From Okeania sp. SIO1I7 (GTDB lineage Bacteria; Cyanobacteriota; Cyanobacteriia; Cyanobacteriales; Microcoleaceae), in the NCBI GenBank assembly GCA_010672585.1, contig JAAHGF010000022.1, positions 62,001 through 126,000 of the forward strand: 64,000 nucleotides of DNA, in the 5' to 3' direction. Of this stretch, positions 55,849-64,000 are shown in pieces (position 1 is the first letter of the stretch; each line of letters starts with the position of its first letter). The position numbers and the translations under genes were made by a program. Under the pieces are notes generated by a model, which had not been told where the DNA came from, ran no database searches, and was given only the letters and a program-made list of their open reading frames with translations.

Positions 55849-57867
55849 AGAAAATAGGGAATAGGGAATAGGTAATAGGGAATAGAGGGAAATAACTGAC
55901 AATTTCTGTTCCGGTTTAATAATTAGATTTTTATGGAAGGCGGGAGGTAGAAGGTTTTCTACTCCAGAAAATAGGGTATAGGGTATAGGGGGAAATAATT
56001 GACAATTTCTGTTCCGGTTTAGTAATTAGATTTTGCTTGAAGGCGGGAGGTAGAAGTTTTTCTCCTCCAGAAAATAGGGTATAGGGAATAGGGGGAAATC
56101 ACTGACAATTTCTGTTCCGGTTTAATAATTAGATTTTGGTGGAAGGCGGGAGGTAGAAGGTTTTCTACTCCAGAAAATAGGGTATAGGGAATAGGGGGAA
56201 ATCACTGACAATTTCTGTTCCGGTTTAATAATTAGATTTTGATGGAAGGCGGGAGGTAGAAGGTTTTCTACTCCAGAAAATAGGGTATAGGGAATAGGGG
56301 GAAATCACTGACAATTTCTGTTCCGGTTTAATAATTAGATTTTGGTGGAAGGCGGGAGGTAGAAGGTTTTCTACTCCAGAAAATAGGGTATAGGGAATAG
56401 GGGGAAATCACTGACAATTTCTGTTCCGGTTTAATAATTAGATTTTTATGGAAGGCGGGAGGTAGAAGGTTTTCTACTCCAGAAAATAGGGTATAGGGAA
56501 TAGAGGGAAATAATTGACAATTTCTGTTCCGGTTTAATAATTAGATTTTGATGGAAGGCGGGAGGTAGAAGGTTTTCTACTCCAGAAAATAGGGTATAGG
56601 GAATAGAGGGAAATAATTGACAATTTCTGTTCCGGTTTAGTAATTAGATTTTGCTTGAAGGCGGGAGGTAGAAGTTTTTCTCCTCCAGAAAATAGGGTAT
56701 AGGGAATAGGGAGAAATCACTGACAATTTCTGTTCCGGTTTAGTAATTAGATTTTGGTGGAAGGCGAGAGGTAGAAGTTTTTCTCCTCCAGAAAATAGGG
56801 TATAGGGAATAGAGGGAAATCATTGACAATTTCTGTTCCGGTTTAGTAATTAGATTTTGGTGGAAGGCGGGAGGTAGAAGTTTTTCTCCTCCAGAAAATA
56901 GGGTATAGGGAATAGGGAGAAATCACTGACAATTTCTGTTCCGGTTTAGTAATTAGATTTTGGTGGAAGGCGAGAGGTAGAAGGTTTTCTACTCCAGAAA
57001 ATCGGGTATAGGGAATAGAGGGAAATAATTGACAATTTCTGTTCCGGTTTAGTAATTATACTTTGCTGGAAGGCGGGAGGTAGAAGGTTTTCTACTCCAG
57101 AAAATAGGGTATAGGGAATAGAGGGAAATAATTGACAATTTCTGTTCCGGTTTAATAATTAGATTTTTATGGAAGGCGGGAGGTAGAAGGTTTTCTACTC
57201 CAGAAAATAGGGTATAGGGAATAGAGGGAAATAACTGACAATTTCTGTTCCGGTTTAATAATTAGATTTTTATGGAAGGCGGGAGGTAGAAGGTTTTCTA
57301 CTCCAGAAAATAGGGTATAGGGAATAGAGGGAAATAACTGACAATTTCTGTTCCGGTTTAATAATTAGATTTTTATGGAAGGCGGGAGGTAGAAGGTTTT
57401 CTACTCCAGAAAATAGGGTATAGGGAATAGAGGGAAATAATTGACAATTTCTGTTCCGGTTTAGTAATTAGATTTTGCTTGAAGGCGGGAGGTAGAAGTT
57501 TTTCTCCTCCAGAAAATAGGGTATAGGGAATAGGGAGAAATCACTGACAATTTCTGTTCCGGTTTAGTAATTAGATTTTGGTGGAAGGCGAGAGGTAGAA
57601 GTTTTTCTCCTCCAAAAAATAGGGTATAGGGAATAGGGAGAAATCACTGACAATTTCTGTTCCGGTTTAGTAATTAGATTTTGCTTGAAGGCGGGAGGTA
57701 GAAGTTTTTCTCCTCCAGAAAATAGGGTATAGGGAATAGAGGGAAATCACTGACAATTTCTGTTCCGGTTTAGTAATTAGATTTTGGTGGAAGGCGAGAG
57801 GTAGAAGTTTTTCTCCTCCAGAAAATAGGGAATCGGGAATAGGGAATAGGGGGAAATCACTGACAAT
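55849..57867. repeat. tandem array, about 19.6 units of 103 bp
   Basis: The marker TTCTGTTCCGG recurs with its CCGG at 55911, 56014, 56117, 56220 and so on to 57765. That is 18 steps of 103 bp summing to exactly 1854 bp, so no net indel has accumulated. Each unit holds TTTARTAATTAGATTTT, then GGCGGGAGGTAGAAG, a hairpin arm, GAAAATAGGGTATAGGGAAT, and AAATNANTGACAATTTCTG. Two arm types exist, TTTTCTACTCC and TTTTCTCCTCC, each pairing with GGAGGTAGAA with one bulge. A region after GATTTT varies (TATGG, GATGG, GGTGG, GCTTG). There is no open frame. It sits between a kinase start and an ABC-protein stop, and its left edge is a TAGACATCTCC repeat end. Confidence 0.95.
57828..57853 (+). other. G-quadruplex-type sequence at the array end
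   Basis: Four G-runs (57828-57830, 57835-57837, 57842-57844, 57849-57853) are separated by 4-base loops AATC, AATA and AATA. Only this edge unit has four; internal units carry three. Folding is inferred from the motif only. Confidence 0.6.
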
Positions 57868-57975
57868 ACATGATATTAGAGATAACTTTTAACTTTTAAC
57901 TTTTAACTTTTGCCTTTTAACTCTTAATTTTTAACTTTTGACTTTTGACTTTTGACTTGCGCGTAGCGCATAGCG
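57868..57975. repeat. AACTTTT words and a GCGCGTAGCGC repeat
   Basis: TTTTAACTTTTAACTTTTAA words (57885-57950) are followed by GCGCGTAGCGCATAGCGCTA (about 57960-57978), a palindromic short repeat touching the last codons of the ABC binding protein. Confidence 0.7.
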
Positions 57976-59535
57976 CTAACGTTCCAATCCTAAACTCTTC
58001 TGGTAGAATGTTTTTTGGGCATCTCGTCCCATTTCATTGGTGAGATTCTCCCATTCCTGGGTAATCCTCACCATAGCTTCATCCCGGCTAATCTTCCCCG
58101 CGAGAAAGTCTGAAACTGCTGCATCTAGTAGTTCTCTCTGATAATTGTAGTTTCTGGGAATAGTCAAATCCAACACCATATTGGGACTATTGAGACTAGC
58201 GCCAATTGCCCCCAAGTAGGTGCTAGCCACTGCGGGGGTCATGCCTGCCGCTATCCAGTTCTGAGAATCAGAAAACTGTGAAATACGATAGGGGTTCATA
58301 CCCGATCGCCCATTTGTTACATCTATATTGGAGCGATCGGGCTGGCTAATATAAGAAATAAAGGTAGCTCCTGCTGCCTGAACTTCAGGTTCTGCTGCAG
58401 TATTAATCGTTCCCACCCAACCAATTGCTGCTGTAAAAGGAGCATGGTTTACCCCATTAATTGCAAACGGACAGGTAAATTTATCACACTGTACTAATTC
58501 TCCAGTCTCCCAATTGAGGACTTCGGTAGACCCTGGCATAATAGTTGTGCCAAACTTATCTTTAACCTTTGACCCTGATAAGAGTGCTAATGTCCCAATA
58601 TCTCCATGATCCATTGATAAGGCACAGCGACCGGAAACAAAGGCTTGACGACCGTCGTTCAACCCCCACTCCATTTCATCGGGAGCGCCATGCTCATTGG
58701 TTGCTTTGTAAATATCAAGAGCTTTAGCAAAGGCGACATTATTTGTCATGGGTTTCATAGTATTGGGGTCAAAGAAAACCCCTTGTTTGGTTCCTTGGGA
58801 CTGCAAAAGAGAAGCTGCAATTGACCACATTGCCCAGTAGGTAACGTTTCCCGGTTTTTTTGACAAGCAAGAACCATAGTCTGCTTCCCCGTCATCATTT
58901 AAGTCTTTACCATGAAAATACTTGGCAATTTTGAGATAATCATCCCAAGTTCTGGGAGGGTCAAAACCTGCTTCAGCTAATAGATCGGCTCGATAATACA
59001 TGAGATGATAGTTGCCATCAATGGGAATAGCGTAGATTTTATTAGCATAAACAGGACCGTATTCCTGAAAAAATGGTGCAATATCGTTCCATGCCAAACT
59101 TGAATCTTCATTGACATATTCCGTTAAGTCTTTGAGGTAACCAGATTCAATATAGTCTGGCATCCAATTTGAGGTCATAATCATCACATCATATTGATTT
59201 GTACCTGTTGTCAGATCCTGCAAAATTGTTTGATATAGTTCGGAATAGCCAGCACTTTTAACCGTAATTTTGGCTCCTGTGAGCGCTTCAAATTCATCAG
59301 CACGCTTTTCAACAGTGGCAGCAACAGGTTTACTGAGGGAGATGACATTGATATTGACTCCAGCAAATTTATCAGATGGTGCGGAGGATACTTTTTCTGT
59401 GTCTGTTGATGATGTTGTTTTACAGCTAACAGCAAATACACTTAAAAAAAGTGTCGTTAAAAGCATGGAGGAAATTTTAAAAATGGGCAACTTACTACAG
59501 ATTACAGAGACCCAGAAAAGATGATTATGATTCAT
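57976..59535 (-). CDS. ABC transporter sugar-binding lipoprotein (family 1)
   Basis: A 519-residue extracytoplasmic solute-binding protein for a carbohydrate importer. The N-terminal hydrophobic stretch ends at FAVSC, a weak lipobox, so it is probably a lipoprotein. The shorter start at residue 24 (MLLTTLFLSVF) would give a more usual signal. The body has family 1 features: VISLSKPVAATVEKRADEFE near residue 55, DVMIMTSNWMPDYIESGYL near 115 and a GWVGTINTAAEPE segment near 370. No permease or ATPase genes are adjacent, so the rest of the transporter is elsewhere. The sugar is unknown. The C-terminus (KSLGLER) is immediately followed by a palindromic repeat, which may have trimmed it by a residue or two. 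Confidence 0.88.
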   Translation of the reverse strand: MNHNHLFWVSVICSKLPIFKISSMLLTTLFLSVFAVSCKTTSSTDTEKVSSAPSDKFAGVNINVISLSKPVAATVEKRADEFEALTGAKITVKSAGYSELYQTILQDLTTGTNQYDVMIMTSNWMPDYIESGYLKDLTEYVNEDSSLAWNDIAPFFQEYGPVYANKIYAIPIDGNYHLMYYRADLLAEAGFDPPRTWDDYLKIAKYFHGKDLNDDGEADYGSCLSKKPGNVTYWAMWSIAASLLQSQGTKQGVFFDPNTMKPMTNNVAFAKALDIYKATNEHGAPDEMEWGLNDGRQAFVSGRCALSMDHGDIGTLALLSGSKVKDKFGTTIMPGSTEVLNWETGELVQCDKFTCPFAINGVNHAPFTAAIGWVGTINTAAEPEVQAAGATFISYISQPDRSNIDVTNGRSGMNPYRISQFSDSQNWIAAGMTPAVASTYLGAIGASLNSPNMVLDLTIPRNYNYQRELLDAAVSDFLAGKISRDEAMVRITQEWENLTNEMGRDAQKTFYQKSLGLER

Positions 59536-59805
59536 TATTATTCACCGAAAAATTAGGTTTGAAGCCTTGCCCTTATAGGACTACTTTTTAACTTGTTTTT
59601 ATTTGATAAATATAGTATTATAACTGTATAGTATCATAACTGTATAGTTTAGATTAAAATTATCAAAGCTAGATTTAATACCATGTCCGGATTCCAGTGT
59701 TAGCTCTTTAATTTATACCTACGACCTAACACCTAATTCTGTGCAGCCTCACATAAAATTGGTATAATTGAAGTTATAGACAAGATAAACGCAAAAAGAG
59801 ACACG
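59536..59805. other. divergent spacer with a direct repeat
   Basis: Upstream of both the binding-protein gene and the ParD-like gene. GTATTATAACTGTATAGTAT and the following ATAACTGTATAGTTTAG give a direct repeat ATAACTGTATAGT near 59618 and 59637, which could bind a regulator. A CATGTCCGGATT word lies near 59692. Confidence 0.5.
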
Positions 59806-60081
59806 ATGTCAAAATTAGCAATGAATATTACTTTAAATTCAGAACAAATTGAGTTCATCCAACAAAAACTAAAAAGTGGTAGATATCAAGATGCCAATGA
59901 AGTCATTGTCGAAGCTTTTAGATTATTAGAAGAACGAGACATAACCTATCAAAAATGGATAGAAGAAACTCAAGAAAAAGTAGATATAGCTATTGAAGAA
60001 ATCAGACGAGGTGAAGGAATAGACGGAGAAATTGTTGTTAATCAGTTGAAAGAAAAGTTACGTCAATCTCGTCAAAAATAA
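59806..60081 (+). CDS. ParD-family antitoxin
   Basis: A 91-residue protein with a ribbon-helix-helix start (MNITLNSEQIEFIQQKLKS followed by GRYQDANEVIVEAFRLLEE). An acidic C-terminal helix (EETQEKVDIAIEEIRRGEG) would wrap the toxin. ParD antitoxins neutralise ParE and repress their own operon. The RHH fold with YQDANEV is typical of the CC2985/ParD group. The first ATG at 59806 is used; a second Met at residue 6 starts the RHH strand. The toxin gene begins 2 bp after its stop codon. The ATAACTGTATAGT direct repeat upstream is a possible operator. Confidence 0.88.
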   Translation: MSKLAMNITLNSEQIEFIQQKLKSGRYQDANEVIVEAFRLLEERDITYQKWIEETQEKVDIAIEEIRRGEGIDGEIVVNQLKEKLRQSRQK

Positions 60082-60083
60082 GT

Positions 60084-60401
60084 ATGAATAGTTATATTAT
60101 TGCTCCTTCCGCTAGTAAAGATTTAAACGAAATTATAGATTATTTTGCCGATTTCAATATTACCAGAGGGGAAAGTTTTATCGTAGCCTTTCAAAAAAAA
60201 TGTCAAAACTTAATTAATTTTCCCATGATGGGGCGCAGTTATGCAGAAATTAGATCGGGGTTAAGAGGTGTACCTTTAGATAAATATATTATCTTATATC
60301 AGGTTGCTGATAATACTTTAGAAATTTTACGAGTTGTGCATGGTTCTCGTTATTTAAAAAACTTGTTTCAGTCAGATGAAAATTCAGGGTACGATCGTTA
60401 A
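60084..60401 (+). CDS. ParE/RelE-superfamily toxin
   Basis: A 105-residue basic protein with the ParE pattern: IAPSASKDLNEIIDYFAD near residue 6, FPMMGRSYAEIRSGLRGVPLDKYIILYQV in the middle, and the C-terminal LEILRVVHGSRYLKNLF. Members poison DNA gyrase (ParE) or cleave mRNA (RelE). The RVVHGSRYL end and the ParD partner favour the ParE branch, but the target is not shown by sequence. The frame is complete and of normal length, unlike the decayed PIN toxin at 7.3 kb, so this pair is probably active. Confidence 0.88.
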   Translation: MNSYIIAPSASKDLNEIIDYFADFNITRGESFIVAFQKKCQNLINFPMMGRSYAEIRSGLRGVPLDKYIILYQVADNTLEILRVVHGSRYLKNLFQSDENSGYDR

Positions 60402-60579
60402 TTGTTTAGTAGTGGTACATTGTTAGGGAGCCGTCGGATTGGCGACGTACAGTCAGAAATAATCTCTGACGCTCGTTTGAGAATTTAGGAATGTCCTAAG
60501 CTTTGCTTCAACTGCTATAGTTGAAGAATAAAGGCATTCAACCGCTTATTTATAGAAATAAATTAATTACTAAACTGAA
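60402..60579. other. spacer before rlmN with short palindromes
   Basis: GGGAGCCGTCGGATTGGCGA near 60425 resembles a word near 4359. TTCAACTGCTATAGTTGAA (about 60508-60526) is a palindrome that could be a terminator arm or a mobile-element end. No gene seen. Confidence 0.5.
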
Positions 60580-61626
60580 ATGACTCAATCTTTAATTACT
60601 CCTACTCAAACTCCTCTGTTAGGCTTATCCTTATCTGAGTTAACAGAGTGGGTACAACAGCAAGGACAACCTGCTTATCGAGGCAAACAACTATATCAAT
60701 GGATATATCAAAAAGGGGCTAAGTCTCTGGCAGATATCACTGTATTTTCCAAACAATGGCGCGAGGAGATTAAGCATTTTCCCATAGGTCGATCTACCAT
60801 ACATTACCGCTCCGTTGCTCCAGACAAAACAGTTAAATATCTGCTGCAACTATCAGATGGTAATATTATTGAAACTGTAGGCATTCCTAGCCATAAACGC
60901 CTAACTGTATGTGTGTCTTCTCAGGTCGGTTGTCCAATGGCTTGTGATTTCTGTGCTACTGGTAAAGGAGGTTTTACCCGCAACCTAGAAGCACATGAAA
61001 TTATCGACCAGGTGCTGACTGTACAAGAAGATTTTGAGCGACGAGTTAGCCATATTGTGTTTATGGGAATGGGGGAACCGTTGCTGAATACTAAAAATGT
61101 CTTGGCTGCAGTTAGGTCTCTGAATCAAGATGTGGGTATTGGACAACGTAATATAACTATCTCAACTGTGGGAATTCGCGATCGCATTCGTCAATTAGCC
61201 GAACATAAACTGCAAGTGACTCTCGCTGTTAGTCTTCATGCTTCTAATCAAAGATTGCGGGAACATCTGATTCCTAGTGCTAAATCTTATCCTTTAGGGG
61301 ATTTAATAGCAGATTGTCGTGAATATGTCAACCTCACAAAGCGAAGAATTAGTTTTGAGTATGTGATGTTAACAGGTTTTAATGATTTACCAGACCATGC
61401 TAAAGAATTAGCTAAAAATCTGCGGGGGTTTCAGTGTCATGTTAATTTAATTCCCTATAATCCTATTAGTGAAGTTGACTATCAAAGACCAACAGGAGAA
61501 GATATCAACGCTTTTGTTAATGCTCTTGAAGAAAAACATATAGCAGTTAGCGTTCGTTATTCCCGTGGTTTAGAAGCTGATGCCGCTTGTGGGCAGTTAC
61601 GGGCGTCGCGGGTTAGTGGGGAGTAG
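60580..61626 (+). CDS. rlmN: 23S rRNA (adenine2503-C2)-methyltransferase / tRNA A37 methyltransferase RlmN
   Basis: A 348-residue radical-SAM enzyme that methylates C2 of A2503 in 23S rRNA and A37 in some tRNAs. The 4Fe-4S motif CPMACDFC supplies Cys118, 122 and 125. The catalytic Cys near the C-terminus is C337 in DAACGQL. The [10 protein letters not shown] and ISTVGI segments and the N-terminal [11 protein letters not shown] domain are typical. Length is normal. The last residues (RVSGE) merge with a GGGGAGTAG run, so the true C-terminus may have been shortened slightly. It converges on the NACHT-HEAT gene, with repeats in the 142-bp gap. Confidence 0.95.
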   Translation: MTQSLITPTQTPLLGLSLSELTEWVQQQGQPAYRGKQLYQWIYQKGAKSLADITVFSKQWREEIKHFPIGRSTIHYRSVAPDKTVKYLLQLSDGNIIETVGIPSHKRLTVCVSSQVGCPMACDFCATGKGGFTRNLEAHEIIDQVLTVQEDFERRVSHIVFMGMGEPLLNTKNVLAAVRSLNQDVGIGQRNITISTVGIRDRIRQLAEHKLQVTLAVSLHASNQRLREHLIPSAKSYPLGDLIADCREYVNLTKRRISFEYVMLTGFNDLPDHAKELAKNLRGFQCHVNLIPYNPISEVDYQRPTGEDINAFVNALEEKHIAVSVRYSRGLEADAACGQLRASRVSGE

Positions 61627-61671
61627 GGGAGTAGGGGAGTAGGGGAGTGGGGGAGTAGGGAGTGGGGGAAC

Positions 61672-61695
61672 GTTTGCGCAGCATTCCGCAGGAAA
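61672..61695. repeat. short GTTTGCGCAGCATTCCGCAGG repeat
   Basis: Member of the family found inside tnpB pseudogenes, here between the convergent rlmN and NACHT-HEAT genes and next to a GGGGAGTAG run (61618-61668). Confidence 0.85.
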
Positions 61696-61768
61696 GTGTA
61701 ACGCACCGCCAAATCTACAATGTTTCGGTGGGTTACGCTGACACTAACCCACCCTACTGTTGCTCTCA

Positions 61769-64000
61769 CTAATTCTCTAATTCCTGCAATATCTTTTTTG
61801 CCCACTCCCGCAGTTTTTCGTCTGGGTCATTTTCTGCTCTGTCTTGTAATAGTGGGAGGGTTTGCGGATGGTCTGGGTAATGTTTGACTATTGCCTCTAG
61901 TGCAATTTGTCGAGGGTTGTATTGATACTGACTTTCACGTTGAAAGGGGTCATTAAGGGTGGTGTGGTAAAACAATTCAAAAATTCCCGGTTCATGTTTC
62001 CAACCAGTAACTACTTGTCGCACCGCTTCCCGTCGCACTTGCCAATTATCATCAGACTCTACCCTTTGTTTGAGTAATTCTAAAATTCCCGGTTCATGTT
62101 TCCAACCAGTAGCTATTTGTCGCACTGCTTCACATCGCACATACTCATTATCATCAGACACTACCCTTTGTTTGAGTAATTCTAAAATTCCCGGCTGATT
62201 TTTCCAACCAGTAACTATTTGTCGCGCTGCTTCAACTCGCACATCCGGATTCTCATCAGACTCCACCCATTGTTTGAGTAAATCTAAAATTCCCGGTTTA
62301 TCTTTCCAACCAGTAGCTATTTGTCGCACCGCTTCAACTCGTACATCCGAATCATTATCAGACTTTACCCATTGTTTGAGTAACTCAAAAATTCCCGGTT
62401 TATCTTTCCAATCAGTAGCTATTTGTCGCACTGCTTCAACTCGCACATCCCAGTTCTCATCAGACTCTACCCTTTGTTTGAGTAATTCTAAAATTCCCGG
62501 CTGATTTTTCCAACCAGTAGCCATTTGTAGTACCGCTTCAAGTCCTATACTCGAACTATTATCAGACTCTACCCATTGTTTGAGTAATTCTAAAATTCCC
62601 GGTTTATCTTTCCAACCAGTAACTATTTGTCGCACTGCTTCATGTTGCACATCCGGATTCTCATCAGACTCCACCCTTTGTTTGAGTAATTCTAAAATTC
62701 CCGGTTCATGTTTCCAACCAGTAGCTATTTGTCGCACCGCTTCAACTCGCACACTCGAACTATTGCCAAACTCTACCCATTGTTTGAGTAATTCTAAAAT
62801 TCCCGGTTTATCTTTCCAACCAGTAGCTATTTGTCGCACTGCTTCATGTTGCACATCCCAATTCTCATTAGACTCCACCCATTGTTTGAGTAACTCTAAA
62901 GTTTCCGGTTTGCCTTTGCCCAAAGAAGCAATTTGTAGCACTGCTTCCCGTCGTACATCCCAACCACTATCAGACACTACCCGTTGCTTGAGTAACTCTA
63001 AAATTTCTGCTTTGTCTTTATCTAAAGTAGCAATTTGTCGCACTGCTTCCTGTCGCACAACCCATTTATCATCAGATACTAGCTGTTGTTTGAGCCAAGT
63101 ATAGGTTAAAGGGTCATCCCTCCAGGTTGTAACTACCACTGCCACAGCTTGAGTACGAATTTTACGAACCAAGGCTGCATTTTTCTGATAAATTTCTTCA
63201 GAATCACCACAGCCATACCCAGTCAAATCTTTTAACCTTTTTAATAACCTATTTCCCACATCGCCAATACTCTGACGACTCCTAACTTCAAACAAACACT
63301 TGCCCGCCAAAAATAAATTCTTAAACTCTTCTTCTTCTCCATCTTGCTCCATCAAATAACTAATAATTTCTCCCACAAACTTAGCATCTATCATCCCTGC
63401 AATTAAGCGCAATACTTCATGCCATTTTTCATCCCGCCAATGGTTACCAAAAACATCCTCAATTAACTCTTTTTTAGAAATTTTCTGTTCCTTTTCAAAC
63501 TGCCAAACAAACTCCCAAGCACAAAAATATTCCAAAAAAGTTCGATGCACAAAAGCATAATATTCTGCACCAACAAAACACAAAACAAAATTCCGACTCC
63601 GCAACTGTTCCATCAACGCCCTAGCTACACCTCTTGCATCATTAATATCTACACTTTTTAGATACTCCGAAATAATCCTTTCTAAATCATCTCCCAAAAT
63701 CAAATTACCAGCTAAACCCGCAGTATTCCTCTGCATAAAATGAGCAACTCGACGCAAAATTGTCTGCTTATCTTTATAGTCAATAGTTATCGGATCAATC
63801 TTTGCATCAACTAATGCTCTTTCCATATCCCATTGATGTAATAAAACCCGGGAAGATTGATTATAAAGTTCCGCTCTATCTCTCGGCAATTCTTGATGAC
63901 GATTCAGAATAGCCATCATAGTTAATAACAGAGGATTTCTTGCCAATTCCTTAATAGGTGGAGAATCCTTAATTGCCCGTTTCAATCTTTCCCTTTTCCT
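61769..64000 (-). CDS. NACHT-type STAND NTPase with HEAT repeats, 5' end beyond the window
   Basis: At least 743 residues, open to the window edge, so the NTP-binding P-loop is not seen. Numbering is from the TTG at 63985; five more codons continue to the edge. The visible part begins with the NACHT C-terminal region (ELARNPLLLTMMAILNRH, residues 13-30; then YAFVHRTFLEYFCAW, 143-157). That region is typical of STAND ATPases related to NLR proteins. Residues about 305-678 hold eleven 34-residue HEAT-like repeats, with EA at 313, 347, 381, 415, 449, 483, 517, 551, 585, 619 and 653. The consensus is DVRVEAVRQIATGWKDKPG then ILELLKQWVES. A diverged pair of repeats ends the protein. Known bacterial NACHT proteins often act in phage defence; that role is inferred. 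Confidence 0.88.
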   Translation of the reverse strand, partial: RKRERLKRAIKDSPPIKELARNPLLLTMMAILNRHQELPRDRAELYNQSSRVLLHQWDMERALVDAKIDPITIDYKDKQTILRRVAHFMQRNTAGLAGNLILGDDLERIISEYLKSVDINDARGVARALMEQLRSRNFVLCFVGAEYYAFVHRTFLEYFCAWEFVWQFEKEQKISKKELIEDVFGNHWRDEKWHEVLRLIAGMIDAKFVGEIISYLMEQDGEEEEFKNLFLAGKCLFEVRSRQSIGDVGNRLLKRLKDLTGYGCGDSEEIYQKNAALVRKIRTQAVAVVVTTWRDDPLTYTWLKQQLVSDDKWVVRQEAVRQIATLDKDKAEILELLKQRVVSDSGWDVRREAVLQIASLGKGKPETLELLKQWVESNENWDVQHEAVRQIATGWKDKPGILELLKQWVEFGNSSSVRVEAVRQIATGWKHEPGILELLKQRVESDENPDVQHEAVRQIVTGWKDKPGILELLKQWVESDNSSSIGLEAVLQMATGWKNQPGILELLKQRVESDENWDVRVEAVRQIATDWKDKPGIFELLKQWVKSDNDSDVRVEAVRQIATGWKDKPGILDLLKQWVESDENPDVRVEAARQIVTGWKNQPGILELLKQRVVSDDNEYVRCEAVRQIATGWKHEPGILELLKQRVESDDNWQVRREAVRQVVTGWKHEPGIFELFYHTTLNDPFQRESQYQYNPRQIALEAIVKHYPDHPQTLPLLQDRAENDPDEKLREWAKKILQELEN

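Noticed and set aside
55849-57867. CRISPR array
   Set aside because: The whole 103-bp unit is conserved, with no unique spacers between short repeats and no cas genes nearby.
62274-63104. Forward open frames of 76 and 174 residues with SNSKIPGLSFQP repeats
   Set aside because: They are the complementary strand of the HEAT repeats; the repetition only mirrors the real gene.

Overview
The window comes from an AT-rich, repeat-laden chromosome of a filamentous cyanobacterium. HIP1 octamers (GCGATCGC) recur in genes and spacers. The gene set includes a HstK-type Ser/Thr-His kinase pair, a PEP-CTERM protein, an MCE/Mla-like lipid importer, a CofD-like (YvcK) protein fused to membrane helices, and many IS200/IS605 tnpB copies. 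The many short inverted-repeat elements recall marine Oscillatoriales such as Trichodesmium or Okeania. That placement is an inference; no rRNA or tRNA is present to test it.

Layout. 1-0.64 kb: a 172-bp tandem repeat. 0.7-5.9 kb: two dihydroorotase-family genes, one catalytic (pyrC) and one lacking key metal ligands, separated by a tnpB-only insertion element and signal peptidase I. 7.0-9.5 kb: a decayed toxin-antitoxin pair and the yvcK-tsaE operon. 9.6-10.8 kb: a tnpB pseudogene. 11.5-14.0 kb: the ATPase and MCE subunits of a lipid ABC importer. 15.4-16.3 kb: a bisphosphate nucleotidase. 16.9-19.5 kb: one decayed and one intact tnpB. 19.9-26.3 kb: creatininase-family protein, MscS channel, LpxB-like glycosyltransferase, PEP-CTERM protein and ankyrin protein. 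26.7-32.8 kb: a polyprenyl-phosphate-type GT2 glycosyltransferase flanked by two paralogous polytopic membrane proteins, which looks like a Gtr-type surface-glycan module. 32.8-55.8 kb: six large sensor kinases, all on the minus strand, with no DNA-binding output regulator. 55.8-57.9 kb: an array of about 19.6 units of 103 bp with no net length change. 58-61.6 kb: an ABC sugar-binding lipoprotein, a ParD/ParE-type pair and rlmN. 61.8-64 kb: the 3' part of a NACHT-HEAT protein with eleven 34-residue repeats, open at the window edge.

The dominant theme is small non-autonomous DNA. At least four families of MITE-like elements (ends ATATCATGTCCGG, TAGACATCTCC, CAGGACTTAC and TTACAGCAGATTCCA), plus very short palindromic repeats, fill the spacers. 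They also enter reading frames. Repeat-derived peptides can be read inside YvcK, the LpxB-like protein, the first HstK-type kinase and several TnpBs, and at the C-termini of the second kinase and the MCE protein. Two MITEs have clear target duplications, and one of them splits a Uma2-family gene. The array at 55.8-57.9 kb and the near-identical HEAT repeats are the largest repeat structures.
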